This document shows, one piece after another, positions 45,470 through 54,327 of a stretch of 64,000 nt of DNA. Source of the stretch: Methylobacterium brachiatum (lineage in GTDB: Bacteria > Pseudomonadota > Alphaproteobacteria > Rhizobiales > Beijerinckiaceae); the NCBI RefSeq assembly GCF_020523825.1, contig NZ_JAJALK010000020.1, forward strand, positions 17,667 to 81,666, in the 5' to 3' direction. The notes beneath the pieces are model-generated. The model ran no database searches, was not told the DNA's origin, and was given only the letters and a program-made list of their open reading frames with translations. The number at the start of each line of letters is the position of its first letter. Within the stretch, counting starts at the first letter, position 1. The position numbers and the translations under genes are program-made.

Positions 45470-46225
45470 ATGAGCAAAATCGCTCTCGTAACCGGTGGCA
45501 GCCGGGGTCTCGGCCGCAACACCGCCGTCAGCATCGCCCGCCACGACGGCGACGTGATCCTGACCTACCGCACCAACAAAGAGCAGGCAAAGGCCGTCGT
45601 CGCCGAGATCGAGGCGCTGGGCCGGAAGGCGGTGGCCTTGCAGCTGGACACCGGCACCGTTGCGACCTTCCCAGCCTTCGTGGAGGCGCTACGCGCCAGC
45701 CTGACGCAGACCTTCGGCCGCGATACACTCGATTACCTGGTCAACAACGCCGGGCACGGCGAGATGGCCGAATTCGCCGCCGCCACCGAAGCGCAGTTCG
45801 ACCAGCTGTTCAACGTCCATGTGAAGGGCGTGTTCTTCCTCACCCAGGCCCTGTTGCCGGTGCTGGCCGACGGCGGACGCATCATCAACTTCTCGTCCGG
45901 CCTGACCCGCGTGTCGTTCCCCGGTTTCTCGGCCTACTCGGCGGCCAAGGGCGCAGTGGAGGTCCTGACAGTCTACCTCGCCAAGGAGCTGGGCGCGCGC
46001 GGCATCACCGCCAACACGGTCGCCCCCGGCGCGATCGAGACTGACTTCCTGGGCGGCGCGGTGCGCGACATCCCAGACTACAACAAGGCGTTTGCAGGCA
46101 TGACGGCGCTAGGCCGCGTCGGCCTGCCCGACGACATCGGTCCCATGGTGGCCAGCCTGCTCGGCCCGGACAATGGCTGGGTCACCGGTCAGCGCATCGA
46201 GGTCTCTGGCGGTCAGACCATCTGA
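45470..46225 (+). CDS. SDR family oxidoreductase
   Basis: A 251-residue classical short-chain dehydrogenase. TGGSRGLGR cofactor loop at residues 8-16, VNNAGHGE at about 90, and the catalytic Ser, then Tyr-x3-Lys in FSAYSAAKGAVEVL near residue 160. It ends with GWVTGQRIEVSGGQTI. Reduces carbonyls with NAD(P)H. AAGGAGTATCC precedes the ATG. It leads a three-gene run with a tautomerase-like protein and an epoxide hydrolase. Confidence 0.88.
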   Translation: MSKIALVTGGSRGLGRNTAVSIARHDGDVILTYRTNKEQAKAVVAEIEALGRKAVALQLDTGTVATFPAFVEALRASLTQTFGRDTLDYLVNNAGHGEMAEFAAATEAQFDQLFNVHVKGVFFLTQALLPVLADGGRIINFSSGLTRVSFPGFSAYSAAKGAVEVLTVYLAKELGARGITANTVAPGAIETDFLGGAVRDIPDYNKAFAGMTALGRVGLPDDIGPMVASLLGPDNGWVTGQRIEVSGGQTI

Positions 46226-46283
46226 GCCGCGACGATGGGTGCCGCACGGCGGCACCCGCATTCGTTCACAGGGACGCTGCTCC

Positions 46284-46712
46284 ATGCCCAAGCTCATCAT
46301 CCATTCGCCGGCTGGCACCTTCGACGCCGCCGATCGGCAGCGGGTCGCTGGCCCACTGACAGCGCTCGGCCTCGACTGGGAGGTACTACCGCCCTCGCCG
46401 ATGTTGCGTAGCACCGTGTGGACTTACTTCGCCGACTATGCGGCAGATGCCGTATTCATGGGCGACGAACTCGCTCGGCTGCCCGTCGTGACGCTCCAGA
46501 TATACGTGCTGGCAGGAGGATTGGATGCTGCTGGCAAGCGCCGGCTTATTGAAGGCGCAACCGCCATCCTTGATCGGCGGCCGGACGGCGCAGCGGTCGC
46601 CCCGGTGTACGTCGTCATTCACGAGGTTGCCGAGCAAAATTGGGGCATCTTCGGAAAACAGGCCGACCTTACCGCGCTGCGGGCGAGCGCACCGGATGCG
46701 CCGGCGATCTGA
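46284..46712 (+). CDS. Tautomerase-like protein
   Basis: A 142-residue protein beginning MPKLIIHSPAGTF, with Pro at residue 2. In the tautomerase superfamily this Pro becomes the N-terminal catalytic base after Met removal. PVVTLQIYVLAGGLDAAGKR and VYVVIHEVAEQNWGIFGKQA match the second half of such proteins. The gene is 58 bases after the SDR. The substrate is unknown. Confidence 0.72.
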   Translation: MPKLIIHSPAGTFDAADRQRVAGPLTALGLDWEVLPPSPMLRSTVWTYFADYAADAVFMGDELARLPVVTLQIYVLAGGLDAAGKRRLIEGATAILDRRPDGAAVAPVYVVIHEVAEQNWGIFGKQADLTALRASAPDAPAI

Positions 46713-46765
46713 TGTTCAAGCAATCCCTTAGACGATGGCGTTTCCCAGCTTAAGCGGAGAACATC

Positions 46766-47905
46766 ATGATTTCACCCTACACGATCAACATCTCTGACGA
46801 ACGGCTCGCGACGATCAGAGCCAAGATCGAGGCTTACGACTGGAGCCAGCTGCCGGATGCGGGGGGCTGGTCAGCGGGGGTCGGGGTTGATGACCTCAAG
46901 CGGCTCGTCGCGTATTGGAGGGATAGCTACGACTGGCGTGCGGTCGAACGGCGCCTCAATGCACTCCCCAACTTCACAGCCGACGTGGAAGGCGAACACC
47001 TCCACTTCGTTCATGTGAAGGGCGACGGCTCCGAGCCGCCCGTCCTACTTCTCCACGGCTGGCCGGGCTCGTATCTTGAGTTCGAGCGGCTGTTGGAGCC
47101 GCTCGCAGCGGACGGGCACGATGTTGTTGTCCCCTCGCTTCCAGGCTTCGCGTTTTCCAACCCGATCACGCAACCAATTGGCCCGCGGCAAGCTGCTGCG
47201 CTCGTGCATGGGCTGATGGCCCAACTGTTCGGCGACGCGCCGTATTTCATTCAAGGGGGCGATTGGGGCCACGGCATAGCGGCCTGGGCAGCGCATGATC
47301 GACCGGATGCTCTGCTCGGCATCCATATCAACATGATGACCGTGCGTGCGGAGGACGCCGCTCCGACGACCGACGAGGAGAAGTCTTTCGCCGCCAAGCG
47401 GGCCGCGATGGCCGATCGGGAGAGCGCCTATTTTCACGAGCAGGCGACCCGTCCGCAAACGCTCGGCGTCGCGATGGCCGACAGCCCGGTCGGAGTGGCG
47501 GGCTGGATACTCGAAAAGTTCGGCAAGTGGGCCGATCTTCCGACAACCGCCGACGGCGACCCCGACATCTGGAGCAAGTTTTCCGAGGAGGAGCTCCTCA
47601 CCAACATCATGCTCTACATCGCGCCGGCATCGTTCGTGACTGCAACCTGGATCTACTACGGCAGCCGGCTTGAGGGATCGATGATGCTTCCGGCCAGCAC
47701 CCGCATCCAGGTGCCGACCGGCGTTGCGGCGTTCCCCGATCCGGTGTTCTCGCCGCCGCCTCGCTCATTCGCGGAGAAGACCTACAACGTCGTGCATTGG
47801 ACCGACATGCCGCGAGGCGGGCATTTCGCCGCGCTGGAAGAGCCGGAACTGATGCTAGCTGACCTCCGCGCCTTTATCGCGACGGTGTCGGGAACGCGCT
47901 TCTGA
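46766..47905 (+). CDS. Epoxide hydrolase family protein
   Basis: A 379-residue alpha/beta hydrolase with the N-terminal EHN extension (SQLPDAGGWSAGVGVDDLKR). Oxyanion loop LLLHGWPGSYLEFERLLEPL, nucleophile Asp166 in QGGDWGHGIAAW, and the closing His in PRGGHFAALEEPE. Such proteins open epoxides to diols or cleave esters. It follows the tautomerase by about 50 bases in the same direction. Complete length for the family. Confidence 0.88.
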   Translation: MISPYTINISDERLATIRAKIEAYDWSQLPDAGGWSAGVGVDDLKRLVAYWRDSYDWRAVERRLNALPNFTADVEGEHLHFVHVKGDGSEPPVLLLHGWPGSYLEFERLLEPLAADGHDVVVPSLPGFAFSNPITQPIGPRQAAALVHGLMAQLFGDAPYFIQGGDWGHGIAAWAAHDRPDALLGIHINMMTVRAEDAAPTTDEEKSFAAKRAAMADRESAYFHEQATRPQTLGVAMADSPVGVAGWILEKFGKWADLPTTADGDPDIWSKFSEEELLTNIMLYIAPASFVTATWIYYGSRLEGSMMLPASTRIQVPTGVAAFPDPVFSPPPRSFAEKTYNVVHWTDMPRGGHFAALEEPELMLADLRAFIATVSGTRF

Positions 47906-48370
47906 AGGTGGAGATCTCCGCTTCCGAAGCGCGGCGCGTGGCGCTGGCGGCGCAGGGCTCGAATGCTCTGAGTTGTCACGACCGCATCGGTGCAAGTTTT
48001 CCCCAAACCGCTTCCCGAATGCCATTCTCTGAAATGGCCAAGCGACGATAGCGAAACGGGACGCTTTCCGCGCGTTGAAGGACCGCTTTCGGGGAGGCCT
48101 TGTGGTTTCGGCCCGGCGATGAAGGGTCGATAGCGGGAGGTCCGCTCAGGGTGGATTGCTACTGTTCTGGTTTCGGGAAGGGGTTCGAAGAAAGCGGACG
48201 GTCGACAGTTGGCTGGAATTGGGTGACGGCGGGCGAACGCAGCCGGGACCTCGTCGCGCGGGGCGACCGCGCGCACATGGGCGACCCGGGCGTCGAGGCG
48301 ATCCTCTACCGGTTGATCGACGATGCGCGCCGGCAGCTCCTCAGGCGCGTGCCGGCCAATGCGAACGACC
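47906..48370. other. Intergenic region with degenerate repeats
   Basis: About 465 bases. A GAAGGGTCGATAGCGGGAGG unit with GTGGATTGCT (48121-48160) is a diverged copy of the repeat at 15236. Bases 48215-48370 read smoothly in one + frame (RSRDLVARGDRAHMGDPGVE) but have no start of their own and no recognised family; they may be the end of a lost gene. Confidence 0.4.
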
Positions 48371-49216
48371 CTAAGCCCGGCCTTGCCGGCTGGCGGAGCG
48401 TGCCGCGACCAGGGCGCGTATCCCTGCGGCGACGGTGTCGGCGACAGGATTGTAGACGAGCATGCCGAGGTCGGGCCGCCCATCCACCGCGAAAGCCGAG
48501 TATTCCAGCTCGATCTCGCCCAGGGTCGGGTGCCGCAGGCGCTTGACCCCGTCCCCGTGGACCCGGACGTCGTTCTCGTGCCAGAGCGCCTCGAACTCCG
48601 AGCTCGTGCGGCAGAGCTCCTCCACCAACTGGCCGACCTCCGAGGTGGCCCCGGCCCTCGCCGCGTCGGCCCGGAACGTGCCAACCACGAAGCGCGCCAC
48701 GCTTTCCCAATCTTGCTGCGCGCTCCGCACCCGCAGGTCGCCGAACATCCGGCGGAGGATGTTGCGCTCGCGGAACGGGACGGTATCCCAGTCGGTCAGC
48801 ACCACGGCGGCGGCCGGGTTCCAGGCGAGGACGTCCCAGGTGGCGGTCTTCACCAGCGCGGGGCTCGCCTCGAGCGTGTCGAGGAGGCGCTGCAGGCGCG
48901 GCGTCACGCCTTCGACCGGCCTGTAGCGGACCTCGGGCGGCCGCCCAAGCCCCAGCAGGAACAGGTGCTCGCGTTCGGGCTCCGTCAGCATCAGCCCGGA
49001 CGCGATGCGGTTGAGCACGTCCGCGGAGGGGGCTCCGCCGCGTCCCTGCTCCAGCCACGTGTACCAGGTTGCACTGATGTTGGAGCGTTGGGCGACTTCC
49101 TCCCGGCGTAGGCCCGGCGTCCTTCGGCGCCCGGAGAACCCGAAGGCCGCTGGGTCCAACTTTGTCCGCCGGTCTCGGAGATAGGCCCCGAGCAGGTTCT
49201 CCGAGGTGGACGGCAT
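48371..49216 (-). CDS. XRE-type helix-turn-helix regulator (MltR-like ligand domain)
   Basis: A 281-residue regulator. N-terminal motif GAYLRDRRTKLDP and RTPGLRREEVAQRSNISATW then YTWLEQGRGGAPS, the mark of a large actinobacterial and proteobacterial XRE group. The C-terminal domain has VLAWNPAAAVVLTDW and the ending LGMLVYNP. These usually repress an adjacent oxidoreductase. It is divergent from a NAD-dependent epimerase-like gene with 99 bases between. Confidence 0.87.
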   Translation of the reverse strand: MPSTSENLLGAYLRDRRTKLDPAAFGFSGRRRTPGLRREEVAQRSNISATWYTWLEQGRGGAPSADVLNRIASGLMLTEPEREHLFLLGLGRPPEVRYRPVEGVTPRLQRLLDTLEASPALVKTATWDVLAWNPAAAVVLTDWDTVPFRERNILRRMFGDLRVRSAQQDWESVARFVVGTFRADAARAGATSEVGQLVEELCRTSSEFEALWHENDVRVHGDGVKRLRHPTLGEIELEYSAFAVDGRPDLGMLVYNPVADTVAAGIRALVAARSASRQGRA

Positions 49217-49315
49217 CGCGAGCCTGTTGGTGATTATACCCGGATAAGGTCACTACTTTAACCGGATGCCGGCAAGCGCGACAGTCGGCTTCCTCGCCCC
49301 TTCGGACAAGCCCCC

Positions 49316-50218
49316 ATGCGCATATTTCTGACCGGTGCGACCGGCTTCATCGGCTCGGCCATCGTTCCCGAACTCCTCGCCGCCGGCCATCAGGTTCTCG
49401 GGCTGACCCGCTCGGAGAGGGGCGCCCGGGCCCTTCGCGACGCCGGGGCCGTGCCGCATCTCGGAAACCTGGAGGATCTGGACAGCCTGCGCCGCGGCGC
49501 CGCCCAGGTGGACGGAGTGATCCACACCGCCTTCGACCACGACGACTTCTCGAACTTCGCCGCCAATTGCGAGAAGGACCGGCGCGCCATCAAAGCCCTC
49601 GGCTCCCCCCTCAAGGGCTCGGATCGGCCCCTGATCATCACCTCCGGGACCGGCTTCGGGAGCCCCGCCCCGGGCCGGCCGGCGACGGAGGACGTCTTCA
49701 ACGCCGAGCATCAGAACCCGCGCATCACGTCCGAGCTGGCAGGGGCCGCGCTGCTGGAGACGGGCGTCAACGTGTCGGTGGTGCGGCTCCCCCAGGTGCA
49801 TGACAGGGTCAAGCAGGGCCTCGTCACCTACCTCGTCGAACTGGCGCGCCGGAAGGGCGTCTCGGCCTATGTCGGGGACGGGACGCACCGGTGGTCGGCC
49901 GCTGCCGTACTCGACGTCGCCCGCCTTTACCGGTTGGCTCTGGAGCAGCGGGAGACAGGGGCACGCTACCACGCCGTCGCCGAGGAGGGCGTCCCGACTC
50001 GCGCCATCGCGGAAGTCCTCGGTCGGGGGCTGAACGTGCCGGTCAGGTCCCTTCCGCCGGAGGAGGCGGCCCGGCATTTCGAGTGGCTCGGCGCATTCGC
50101 CGGTGTGGACATGTCGGCCTCGAGCTCGTGGACGAAGGCCCGGCTGGGGTGGCACCCGACCGGGCCGGGGCTGATCGCCGACCTCGAAGCGATGCGGTAC
50201 CATGAGGCCGCTCCCTGA
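49316..50218 (+). CDS. Extended SDR / NAD-dependent epimerase-like protein
   Basis: A 300-residue protein. RIFLTGATGFIGSAIVPELL cofactor site at the start, then VDGVIHTAFDHDDFSNFA, LIITSGTGFGSPAPGRPATE and VSAYVGDGTHRWSAAAVLDV. It is of the atypical SDR type often found beside XRE regulators. The usual Tyr-x3-Lys is not clear, so the catalytic reaction is uncertain. Divergent from the XRE gene. Confidence 0.85.
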   Translation: MRIFLTGATGFIGSAIVPELLAAGHQVLGLTRSERGARALRDAGAVPHLGNLEDLDSLRRGAAQVDGVIHTAFDHDDFSNFAANCEKDRRAIKALGSPLKGSDRPLIITSGTGFGSPAPGRPATEDVFNAEHQNPRITSELAGAALLETGVNVSVVRLPQVHDRVKQGLVTYLVELARRKGVSAYVGDGTHRWSAAAVLDVARLYRLALEQRETGARYHAVAEEGVPTRAIAEVLGRGLNVPVRSLPPEEAARHFEWLGAFAGVDMSASSSWTKARLGWHPTGPGLIADLEAMRYHEAAP

Positions 50219-50248
50219 CAGCGGCTCCATGACCCCCTGACCGGGACG

Positions 50249-50980
50249 CTAGACCTGCCGCATCCCGCCATCGACGCACAGTTCGGCGCCCGCGATGAAG
50301 CTTGCCTCGTCGCTCAGCAGGAACAGCGTGGCCGCCGCCACCTCCTCCGGGCGCGCCATGCGGCCGAGGGGGATTGGTGCGATCAGCGCGGCCCGCCCCT
50401 CCTCCGGCACGCTAGCCATCATGGCGGTGTCGGTTGGGCCGGGGGCCACCACGTTCACACGGATACCCTGCGGGGCCAGTTCCGCTGTCCACGTGCGCGC
50501 GTAGGAGCGCAGTGCCGCCTTCGTCGCGCAGTAAGTCCCGTAGGGCGTGATGCCTGCGGCATCGGCAATTGATCCCATCAGCACGACCGACCCACCCCGC
50601 CCCATCGCGCTCAGCGCCGCCTGCAACCCGAAGACGGTCCCACGGACGTTGACTGCAAAGTGCCGGTCGAAATGCTCGGGCGTCCCGTCGCGCAGGGTTG
50701 CCGGTTCCGAGATGCCCGCGTTGAGGACCAACGCGTCGATCCGGCCATATGCCTCCCTCACCGTCTCCACGACGCGGTGCAAGTCCTCTTGTAGGGCCGC
50801 GTCCGCAATGAGACCCCGCGCACCACGCCCGATCCTAGCGGCGGCGGCCTCGACATCGTCGGTGCGCCGCCCGGTGAGCACGACCGACGCACCCTCGACC
50901 GCCAGCCGCTCGGCGACCGCAAGGCCGATCCCCTTCGCTCCGCCGACCACGAGAGCAACCTTGTCCACCATGCGCGCCAT
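50249..50980 (-). CDS. SDR family oxidoreductase
   Basis: A 243-residue classical SDR. VGGAKGIGLAVAERL cofactor loop, LVLNAGISEP, and YGTYCATKAALRSYARTW with Tyr-x3-Lys. It ends AGAELCVDGGMRQV. The ATG at 50980 is preferred because AAGGGA lies before it, although the frame is open to 51019. It is divergent from an HxlR regulator 82 bases away. Confidence 0.88.
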   Translation of the reverse strand: MARMVDKVALVVGGAKGIGLAVAERLAVEGASVVLTGRRTDDVEAAAARIGRGARGLIADAALQEDLHRVVETVREAYGRIDALVLNAGISEPATLRDGTPEHFDRHFAVNVRGTVFGLQAALSAMGRGGSVVLMGSIADAAGITPYGTYCATKAALRSYARTWTAELAPQGIRVNVVAPGPTDTAMMASVPEEGRAALIAPIPLGRMARPEEVAAATLFLLSDEASFIAGAELCVDGGMRQV

Positions 50981-51062
50981 TTCGGAATCCCTTCGTCTAC
51001 GAGGGGACATGTGATACACAACGTATATCTGCTATCAAGAACGCACTTAGGGTGGCCTAGAT

Positions 51063-51455
51063 ATGGCCGACGATACCGACCTCGAGGCACTGTCCGAGTG
51101 CGCGCTCGCCAACATGGCGCGGGTGCGCCCTGTGCTGGACAAGATCGCCGACAAGTGGACGATCCTGATCCTCACGGTGCTCTGCCCGCGGCCGTCGCGG
51201 TTCAACGCGATCAAGCGGCGGCTCGACGGCATCACGCACAAGGCGCTGGCGGACGCGCTGAAGCGGTTGGAGCGCAATGGTCTGGTGACCCGGACGGTGC
51301 TGCCGACCGCACCAATCGGTGTCGAGTACGCGATCACCCCGCTTGGCCATTCGCTGCGCCAACCCTTCGAGGCGCTCTGCGCATGGGCACTGACCAACGA
51401 AGCGGCGATTGAGGCGGCCAACCACGAGCATGACTGCTTCAAAACGAAGCCGTGA
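51063..51455 (+). CDS. HxlR family transcriptional regulator
   Basis: A 130-residue winged-helix regulator. VRPVLDKIADKWTILILTVL is the family phrase, followed by RRLDGITHKALADALKRLER and VEYAITPLGHSL. HxlR proteins react to aldehydes or redox stress. Its short intergenic region with the SDR contains TGATA and TATCA inverted around 16 bases (about 51012-51037), a possible site. Regulation of the SDR gene is inferred from position. Confidence 0.88.
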   Translation: MADDTDLEALSECALANMARVRPVLDKIADKWTILILTVLCPRPSRFNAIKRRLDGITHKALADALKRLERNGLVTRTVLPTAPIGVEYAITPLGHSLRQPFEALCAWALTNEAAIEAANHEHDCFKTKP

Positions 51456-51655
51456 GGAAGCGCGCCGTGTCAGGCAACGCTTCGAGCTCCACGGTGACGT
51501 CAAGGCAGACCTTTAGGAACGCCTGCTTCTGTTCGGAGATACCTCGGATCGAGACACCGGCGAGGTCTGCTGAAATCGTGTTGCGCTCGCAGCCAGACAC
51601 TGGAAAGGCGCAGTAGGCCTCGTTGATGGCCCGAGCACCTGCCGTTGTGCGCTGG

Positions 51656-52561
51656 TCAAGCCGATTGACTGTGCTCCCGGGCATACGCCGCCGGCGGCAA
51701 GCCCACATGGCGGGAAAACGCCACGCTGAACGTGCTCGCGGAGCCGTAACCCACTCGCACGGCCACCTCGGCGATGCCGCCGCCCTCGCGCCGGAGAAGG
51801 TCCTTCGCCAGGGCCATTCGCCAACCGAGGAGATACTCCATCGGCGCGACACCGACTGCGCGCCTGAAGCGCTCGAAGAATACGGAGCGCGAGAGCCCCG
51901 CCTCCTGCGCCAGCCCTGCGACGGTCCAGGCGGCGGTCGGCATCTCGTGCATCCTGCGCAAGGCCACGCTCAAGCGTTCGTCACCGAGTCCCCGCAGGAG
52001 GCCCGGTGACAGCGCGGGGCCGCCCATGGAGCGCAGCGCCTCGATCAGCATGACCTCCAGAAGCCGCTCCAAGATGAGGTCCCGCGCGGGCCTGCGCTGA
52101 CGCGCCTCTTCGCCGACGAGGTACATGAGGGAGGCCAGCTTGGTCTCGCCTCGGACGTGGACGAGGCTCGGCAGGAGCGACACCAGCAGGCCTGCGTCGG
52201 GCGAGCCGAAGGTGCAGTAGCCTACGAGCATGCGGACGTCCGCCGGGCCGTCCTGCCGCCCGACCCGGAACTCGCCGGGCCCCACCTCGACCGGCATCGT
52301 CTCGGAGCCTTCGATCGGGGGCATGAGGCTCGACATCTCGAACGCGTCCGCAGCCGGGACAAGGAGGAAGTCCCCCTGCTCCAGGACTACCGGATCGCGG
52401 TCCCGGATCGTCAGGCGGCATGAGCCCTCCAGCGCGGCGCAGTAGAACGGACGACCGTGCTCCGCCCGGCGGACTCGTCAGGGACCCGAGGCGCTCACGG
52501 ACTTGGAGAACGCGGCTCTGGGACGGAGCAGGGTGACAACGTCAGCGAGCGGATCGGACAT
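51656..52561 (-). pseudogene. AraC family regulator interrupted by an in-frame TGA
   Basis: The full reading runs from an ATG at 52561 (MSDPLADVVTLLRPRAAFSK) through a cupin_6 sensor (HGRPFYCAALEGSCRL, VVLEQGDFLLVPAADAFEMS) to the C-terminal helix-turn-helix (WTVAGLAQEAGLSRSVFFER, IAEVAVRVGYGSASTFSVAF). At codon 28 (52478-52480) there is a TGA where relatives have Trp in SGPWR. Without it the protein would be about 301 residues. An internal start at 52336 gives only 226 residues and loses the first part of the sensor. Either a recent nonsense mutation (TGG to TGA) or a sequence error. It is divergent from an SDR gene. Confidence 0.8.
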
Positions 52562-52656
52562 TTCCGGACTTTCGCTAATGAGATCAGGACGCGCGATTGT
52601 AGATCGTCCCGCTGTCCGGATCTATCCATCGCTGGTCACAACCTGATGGAGCCGAC

Positions 52657-53409
52657 ATGCAAACCGTCCTGATCACTGGATGCTCGTCCGGGTTCGGTCT
52701 TGAGATCGCCCGCCTTTTTTTCGACCGGGGCTGGAACGTGGTAGCCACCATGCGTACGCCGCGCGCGGTGGATCTGCCCGCCTGCGACCGCCTGCGCGTC
52801 CTCGCCCTCGACGTCACCGATGCGACGAGCATCCGGCAGGCCATCGAGGCGGCGGGACCCATCGACGTCCTGGTCAACAACGCCGGCATCGGCTGGCTGA
52901 ACGCGCTCGAAGGCACGCCGATGGAGGTGGTGCGCGAAATCTTCGAGACGAACACGTTCGGGACGATGGCCATGACCCAAGCCGTACTGCCGCAGTTCCG
53001 GGAGCGCCGGGCCGGTGTCGTCGTGAACGTGAGCTCCAGCGTCACCCAGAAGCCGCTGCACCTGCTCTCCGTCTACACGGCGAGCAAGGCCGCGGTGAAC
53101 GCCTTCACGGAGTCCCTGGCCCTGGAGTTGAAGTCGTTCAGCGTGCGGGTGCGCCTAGTCATCCCCGGGCGGGCGCCTGAAACCGCGTTTGGCCAAACCG
53201 CACGGGCTCGCATGACGGCGGGCTTCCCCGAACCCTACGCCGGCCTGGTGCAGGAGGTGTTCGCGGCTTGGCAGCAGCAGCCCCCGGACGAGGTGACGCG
53301 TTCCGTCGACGTGGCGGAGGCGATCTGGCGCGCCGCGACCGACCCGGCCTGCCCGATGCGCCTGCCCGCCGGAGCCGACGCCGTGGCGCTGGCCGGCCAG
53401 GGCGCCTGA
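52657..53409 (+). CDS. SDR family oxidoreductase
   Basis: A 250-residue SDR. LITGCSSGFGLEIARLFF cofactor loop, VLVNNAGIGWLNALEG, NVSSSVTQKP and SVYTASKAAVNAFTE with Tyr-x3-Lys. It resembles the SDRs that accompany cupin_6 AraC regulators, as here. The sequence is complete. Its divergent regulator carries a stop codon, so its expression may be altered in this strain. Confidence 0.87.
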   Translation: MQTVLITGCSSGFGLEIARLFFDRGWNVVATMRTPRAVDLPACDRLRVLALDVTDATSIRQAIEAAGPIDVLVNNAGIGWLNALEGTPMEVVREIFETNTFGTMAMTQAVLPQFRERRAGVVVNVSSSVTQKPLHLLSVYTASKAAVNAFTESLALELKSFSVRVRLVIPGRAPETAFGQTARARMTAGFPEPYAGLVQEVFAAWQQQPPDEVTRSVDVAEAIWRAATDPACPMRLPAGADAVALAGQGA

Positions 53410-53444
53410 CCGGCACTTCCCGACCCACCGGGATGGGCCGGCGC

Positions 53445-54101
53445 TCACCACGTGATCAGGGGCGACCGGCCGATCCAGGCGTCGGTCTCGACTTGGTCGA
53501 GAACGAAGCGTGCGACGTCTTCCCGGGCGACGGACCCGCCATGGAAGCCGGCGAGGTCGACGAGCGCGCGGACCGCGCCGCGGCCGGGCTTGTTGCTCAG
53601 GACGGTGGGACGGACGAGGACCCAGTCGAGGCCGCTCTGCCTCACGATGTCCTCCTGGCGGTCCTTGTCGACGTAGACATGGCGCAGGAGCAGCGGGAGG
53701 ATCAGCTTGTCGAAGGCGAAGCCGCCATGCCCCCGGCTGTCGCCGGCGCCGATCCCGGTGACCGCGACCAGGCGCGCGACGCCTTCGTCCCTCATGGCGC
53801 CGACGAGGGTTCGGGTGACCTCGGACAGGAGCGTCACCTCCCTGTATGGGCTTGCCGGCGTGCCGAGCGCGCTCACCACCGCGTCCCGCCCCCTCAGCGC
53901 CTCGCGCAGCACCTTCGGGTTACGGGCGTCGCCCACCGCCAGCTTGGCGCCGGGAAGGCTTTTCGCCTTCCCGGGCGAGCGCACCAGCGCCGTCACGTCG
54001 TAGCCGCGCGCCAGGCTTTGGGCGACGATGAGCCTGCCTGTCCCGCCGGTGGCGCCAAGGACCAGGATCTTCGGTCGGGGTTCGCTCGATACGGTTTGCA
54101 T
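53445..54101 (-). CDS. NAD(P)-binding atypical SDR (NmrA-like)
   Basis: A 218-residue protein. KILVLGATGGTGRLIVAQSL cofactor site, GRDAVVSALGTPASPYREVT, VARLVAVTGIGAGDSRGHGG and DWVLVRPTVLSNKPGRG, the pattern of BVR-B/YwnB-type reductases. It converges with the preceding SDR gene and lies in the same direction as the LysR gene to its right, 226 bases away. Substrate unknown. Confidence 0.85.
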   Translation of the reverse strand: MQTVSSEPRPKILVLGATGGTGRLIVAQSLARGYDVTALVRSPGKAKSLPGAKLAVGDARNPKVLREALRGRDAVVSALGTPASPYREVTLLSEVTRTLVGAMRDEGVARLVAVTGIGAGDSRGHGGFAFDKLILPLLLRHVYVDKDRQEDIVRQSGLDWVLVRPTVLSNKPGRGAVRALVDLAGFHGGSVAREDVARFVLDQVETDAWIGRSPLITW

Positions 54102-54215
54102 GGCTGCCTCCGGGAAGCTGGCTGCTTCTCACGTGGCCAAAGTTAGCGATCCGCGGATGGGCGAATAGTCGTACGATATAGACGTACCGTTCCACTGCGA
54201 GACGGCTGGCGCACC

Positions 54216-54320
54216 TTGGCTGCCAACCTCGAAAAGCTTCGCGCGCTGGTAAGGGAGCACGAGCCGCTGATCGAGGACGCCCGCCGCACCTTCGATGACG
54301 CGCAGGCTTCGGGGCGCCGG
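54216..54320 (+). pseudogene. Short coding-like fragment
   Basis: A + strand frame reads LEKLRALVREHEPLIEDARR followed by TFDDAQASGRRP, with charged helical character and codon use like neighbouring genes, then runs into the end of the convergent LysR gene without a stop of its own. It looks like the start of a lost gene but belongs to no family I recognise. Weak evidence. Confidence 0.25.
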
Positions 54321-54327
54321 CCCGTAC

